A stretch of 64,000 bases of DNA from Truepera radiovictrix DSM 17093. Lineage in GTDB: Bacteria > Deinococcota > Deinococci > Deinococcales > Trueperaceae. Every line of letters begins with the position of its first letter. The first letter of the stretch is position 1. Below, one piece after another: positions 61,779-64,000 of the stretch. Where the stretch lies: positions 2,857,001 through 2,921,000 of the forward strand of contig NC_014221.1 of NCBI RefSeq assembly GCF_000092425.1. The letters are read 5' to 3'. The notes beneath the pieces are model-generated. The model was given only the letters and a program-made list of their open reading frames with translations. It was not told the DNA's origin and made no database searches. The position numbers were made by a program, and so were the translations under genes.

Positions 61779-63539
61779 TTGGAACACAAGCCGAACCCCT
61801 CACGAGCCGTGGTGCGACGGTCGCTCCGGTCGTTTATGCCGGTCGCCGTCGCCCTCCTTTTGGCCGCCTGCAGCAGCGGCATCGAACGCCCCGAGGTCGA
61901 CCTGGAGACCACCTCGCGGCAGACGTTGCGCACCTGGATCCGCAGCGGTGCCGACGACCGCGCCGAAACCCGTTCGGGCGCCATGACCACGGGCAGCGCC
62001 CGCAACACCCTGACGTTCTCGCGCGACACGGTGGGGTTGCGTTTTACCAACGTCACCATCCCCCAGGGGGCCAGGATCACCAACGCGTTCGTGCGCTTTA
62101 TGCCCCACACCTCCGACGCGGGTAGCACCACCATCACCGTGCGGGCGCAGGATGTGAACTCGGCGCCGCAGTTTACCAACGCCAACCGCAACATCAGCTC
62201 GCGCAACCTCACCTCGGCGTCGGTGTCGTGGCAGCCCGGGGCGTGGCGTGCGGGGCAGGTGGCGGAGACAAACGACCTGTCGCGGGTGATCCAGCAGGTG
62301 GTCAACCGCAGCGGGTGGCGCAGCGGCAACGCGCTGGTGCTGGTGTTTACGGGGGACAACCGGGCGGTGCGCACGGCGCGTGCGGTCGACGGGTGGGGGA
62401 CGCGGATCGCCCCGACGCTGTACGTCACCTATGAGACGAGCGGCGGCAGCGGCGCTGGCAGCAGCAGCGGCAGCACCGCCCCTAGCAGCAACGTCAGCAG
62501 CGGCCAACAGGAGTGGCTCGAGCGCCTCGTCGCGACGATCGACAATCCAAGGTACGACAGCAGCAATGCCTGGATGGATCCGTTACGAATGGCGGACTCC
62601 GGCGACCTCAACAAGTATGGTCGCGACCTCAACCACTACCTAACGAGCCTGATCCTGGCGTACCGGACGACGGGGGACCGGCGTTTGGTGCAGCAGATCG
62701 ACACGGTGATGAACCGGATGCGGGGGACGCTGCGCGACACCACCGGCGACGGCTTCCGCAACTGGCGGTACTTGATGCGAAACCCAGACCCTGGTGGGCG
62801 ACAGCACGTGGGTCGCGACACCCATGAGATGGAGGAGATCTTAGCGCACTCAGTGGTGGCGGCGGCGGCCTACACGCTGCGGCAAGCGGGCTTTAACAGC
62901 AGCGCGAACTTCTGGACGAACTACCTGCGCAACGACTTCGAGGCCAAGTGGCGTCGGCGCAAGGGGGTGCGTTCGGGCTTTCCGTTTTTGACGCGCAACC
63001 TGATGCACCCGTACGTGCAGTGGATCCGCTACCACCACTACATGGGCAAGCTGACGGGCGACAGCGGCTACACGGCCGAGGCGCGGCGGATGGCGCGGAT
63101 CGTGGAGAACAACATGCGCAGCGTCAACACGCCGTCGGGGACGGGGTACGTGTGGGACCACCGGGTGCAGCTGTCGGGGCGAGCGAGCAACGGCTGCCAG
63201 CCGATGGTGTACGTGCGGCTGACGACGCAGGGGCTAGCGGACCTGGCGACGCAGGGGGTGTTCAGCAACACCTTTATGCAGCGCGTAGCCAACGGTATGG
63301 CCCATGTCGGCCTCAAGAGCACCGACGGGCAGCTCGCGGGCAACATCTGCGGGAGCGGGACCTACGGCGGCCTCTACCACTTCGTCAGCCGCCCCTACGT
63401 GCACCTCGCCCCCTGGGACCACTCCAACCGGCTCCGCGAGGCCGCCGAGAGAACCTACAACGCGACTGAACGCGGCCGGCTCGCAAGCCCTCGGATCTAC
63501 AACATCCCCGCGTCGATGGTGTTCATCTTGGGACGTTAA
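61779..63539 (+). CDS. Secreted lipoprotein: beta-sandwich carbohydrate-binding-like domain plus alpha-helical enzyme-like domain
   Basis: 586 residues from TTG at 61779 (GGAGAGG upstream); GTG 61809 is an alternative. Lipobox LLAAC. Residues about 45-225 form a beta-sandwich of the DNRLRE/CBM96-like kind (VGLRFTNVTIPQGARITNAF, NRSGWRSGNALVLVFTG, APTLYVTYE). A Gly/Ser linker follows. The C-terminal half has helix pairs (NHYLTSLILAYRTTGDRRLV, YVQWIRYHHYMGKLTGDSGY, RMARIVENNM) that look like an alpha/alpha toroid found in polysaccharide lyases and glycosidases. Enzyme class unknown. Confidence 0.75.
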   Translation: MEHKPNPSRAVVRRSLRSFMPVAVALLLAACSSGIERPEVDLETTSRQTLRTWIRSGADDRAETRSGAMTTGSARNTLTFSRDTVGLRFTNVTIPQGARITNAFVRFMPHTSDAGSTTITVRAQDVNSAPQFTNANRNISSRNLTSASVSWQPGAWRAGQVAETNDLSRVIQQVVNRSGWRSGNALVLVFTGDNRAVRTARAVDGWGTRIAPTLYVTYETSGGSGAGSSSGSTAPSSNVSSGQQEWLERLVATIDNPRYDSSNAWMDPLRMADSGDLNKYGRDLNHYLTSLILAYRTTGDRRLVQQIDTVMNRMRGTLRDTTGDGFRNWRYLMRNPDPGGRQHVGRDTHEMEEILAHSVVAAAAYTLRQAGFNSSANFWTNYLRNDFEAKWRRRKGVRSGFPFLTRNLMHPYVQWIRYHHYMGKLTGDSGYTAEARRMARIVENNMRSVNTPSGTGYVWDHRVQLSGRASNGCQPMVYVRLTTQGLADLATQGVFSNTFMQRVANGMAHVGLKSTDGQLAGNICGSGTYGGLYHFVSRPYVHLAPWDHSNRLREAAERTYNATERGRLASPRIYNIPASMVFILGR

Positions 63540-63605
63540 AGAACGCTGCGCCGGACCACGTCGGCACCGGCGCCGTTAGCGGCCCGAGAAAGTGGTTGCA
63601 CCGCG

Positions 63606-63627
63606 AGGGAGGGCTCGAGCCCTCCCT
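63606..63627. terminator. Bidirectional palindromic terminator
   Basis: AGGGAGGGCT and AGCCCTCCCT meet around CG, a 22-bp perfect palindrome between two convergent genes. Rightward it is followed by TCGACGTTTTCC. Confidence 0.65.
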
Positions 63628-63658
63628 TCGACGTTTTCCGACAGCGCCCCTCTCCACG

Positions 63659-64000
63659 CTAGCGCTTGACGAACACCTGCGCCTCCCACGGCCCGAGCTC
63701 GAGCGTCAGCTCCCCCGCGACGTCCGTGTCGTAGTCTTTGGTCCACTCGTGCCAGGTGCCGCTGCCAAGCCCCGGTACGCAGTACGATGCGTGATGCTGG
63801 TCCGAGAGGTTGGCGACCACGACGACCTGCGAGCCGCCCTCGTCCCAACGTTTAAAGGCGAGCACGCGCGCCTCGTCGTTTTCGTGAATGAACTCGAGGT
63901 TCTCGGTCTGCAGCGCCCCCTGCTCTTTACGCAAGGCTACCAGCCCTTGGTGATACGCAAATAGCCCCCTGTTGGCCTCGTTGGCCAGCAGCGGCCAGTC
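63659..64000 (-). CDS. GH13 alpha-glucosidase/amylase-type glycosidase, C-terminal end
   Basis: The gene enters from the right edge. The visible part begins DWPLLANEANRGLFAYHQGL, then VALRKEQGALQTENLEFIHEN, and a beta domain with ARVLAFKRWDEGGSQVVVVANL split, ending GPWEAQVFVKR. This is the typical ending of GH13 enzymes, where the catalytic barrel is followed by an antiparallel beta C domain. The catalytic residues lie outside the window, so specificity is unknown. Confidence 0.82.
   Translation of the reverse strand, partial: DWPLLANEANRGLFAYHQGLVALRKEQGALQTENLEFIHENDEARVLAFKRWDEGGSQVVVVANLSDQHHASYCVPGLGSGTWHEWTKDYDTDVAGELTLELGPWEAQVFVKR

Overview
This is a gene-dense, high-GC bacterial chromosome segment, most compatible with the phylum Deinococcota and, among its genera, a Truepera-like organism (inference from features, not from a database match). 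The reasons are strong G/C bias at third codon positions, a BamA-type outer-membrane assembly protein (double-membrane envelope), menaquinone-pathway MenC, a CarH-type B12 photoreceptor like that of Thermus, and many genes whose start codon lies 5-8 nt after a TANNNT -10 box, the leaderless arrangement described for Deinococcus. No transposase, integrase, phage gene or CRISPR array was found.

Layout. 0-6.6 kb: end of an EAL c-di-GMP phosphodiesterase, a TPR protein, a sirtuin, a GCS2-family carboxylate-amine ligase, an alpha/beta hydrolase, a small membrane protein and a thioredoxin-fold protein. 6.6-15.2 kb: a possible decayed gene, an SDR-DUF2867 protein, a polyprenyl diphosphate synthase, two surface lipoproteins (one with PKD domain and repetitive linker), a DUF1338 (HglS-like) enzyme, a nitroreductase and a second SDR. 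15.2-25.6 kb: lipoproteins, overlapping mnmD and mnmC-oxidoreductase genes (MnmC split in two), MazG-like pyrophosphohydrolase, menC, a secreted hydrolase, and a three-gene cluster resembling the Bacillus mhq quinone-detoxification genes. 25.7-29.6 kb: trmFO, then a decay zone (fused antitoxin/PIN remnant, dead Nudix gene) around a UDP-glucuronate 4-epimerase-like gene, and an apparently intact RelE-type toxin-antitoxin pair. 29.6-35.8 kb: TPP riboswitch plus thiB, bamA, and a pnp-yggS-divIVA operon.

35.8-43 kb is a regulatory stretch: Crp/Fnr regulator, the CarH-like photoreceptor with TGTAC operator-like sites in its own promoter, a separate array of four TGTAC units at exact 12-bp spacing upstream of rnhA, an M20 peptidase, an orphan NarL-type response regulator, an anaerobic sulfatase maturase with a SEC-C tail, tRNA-Ser(CGA), and a stand-alone dsRNA-binding-domain protein. 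43.4-53.2 kb is devoted to cation/proton exchange: a CPA2 antiporter with USP-like tail, a second Crp/Fnr regulator, and a complete mrpABCDEFG operon. 53.3-64 kb: a DsbA-like protein, an M32 carboxypeptidase gene broken by a frameshift, a dynamin-like GTPase, two paralogous Ig-domain lipoproteins, a small unknown protein, an AT-rich control region with structured leader before a large secreted lipoprotein, and the end of a GH13 glycosidase.

The strongest candidates for something new are the CarH operator arrays (especially the 12-bp array with no obvious target), the AT-rich phased tract and hairpin leader before the 61.8 kb gene, the free-standing dsRBD protein, and the SEC-C-tagged sulfatase maturase.
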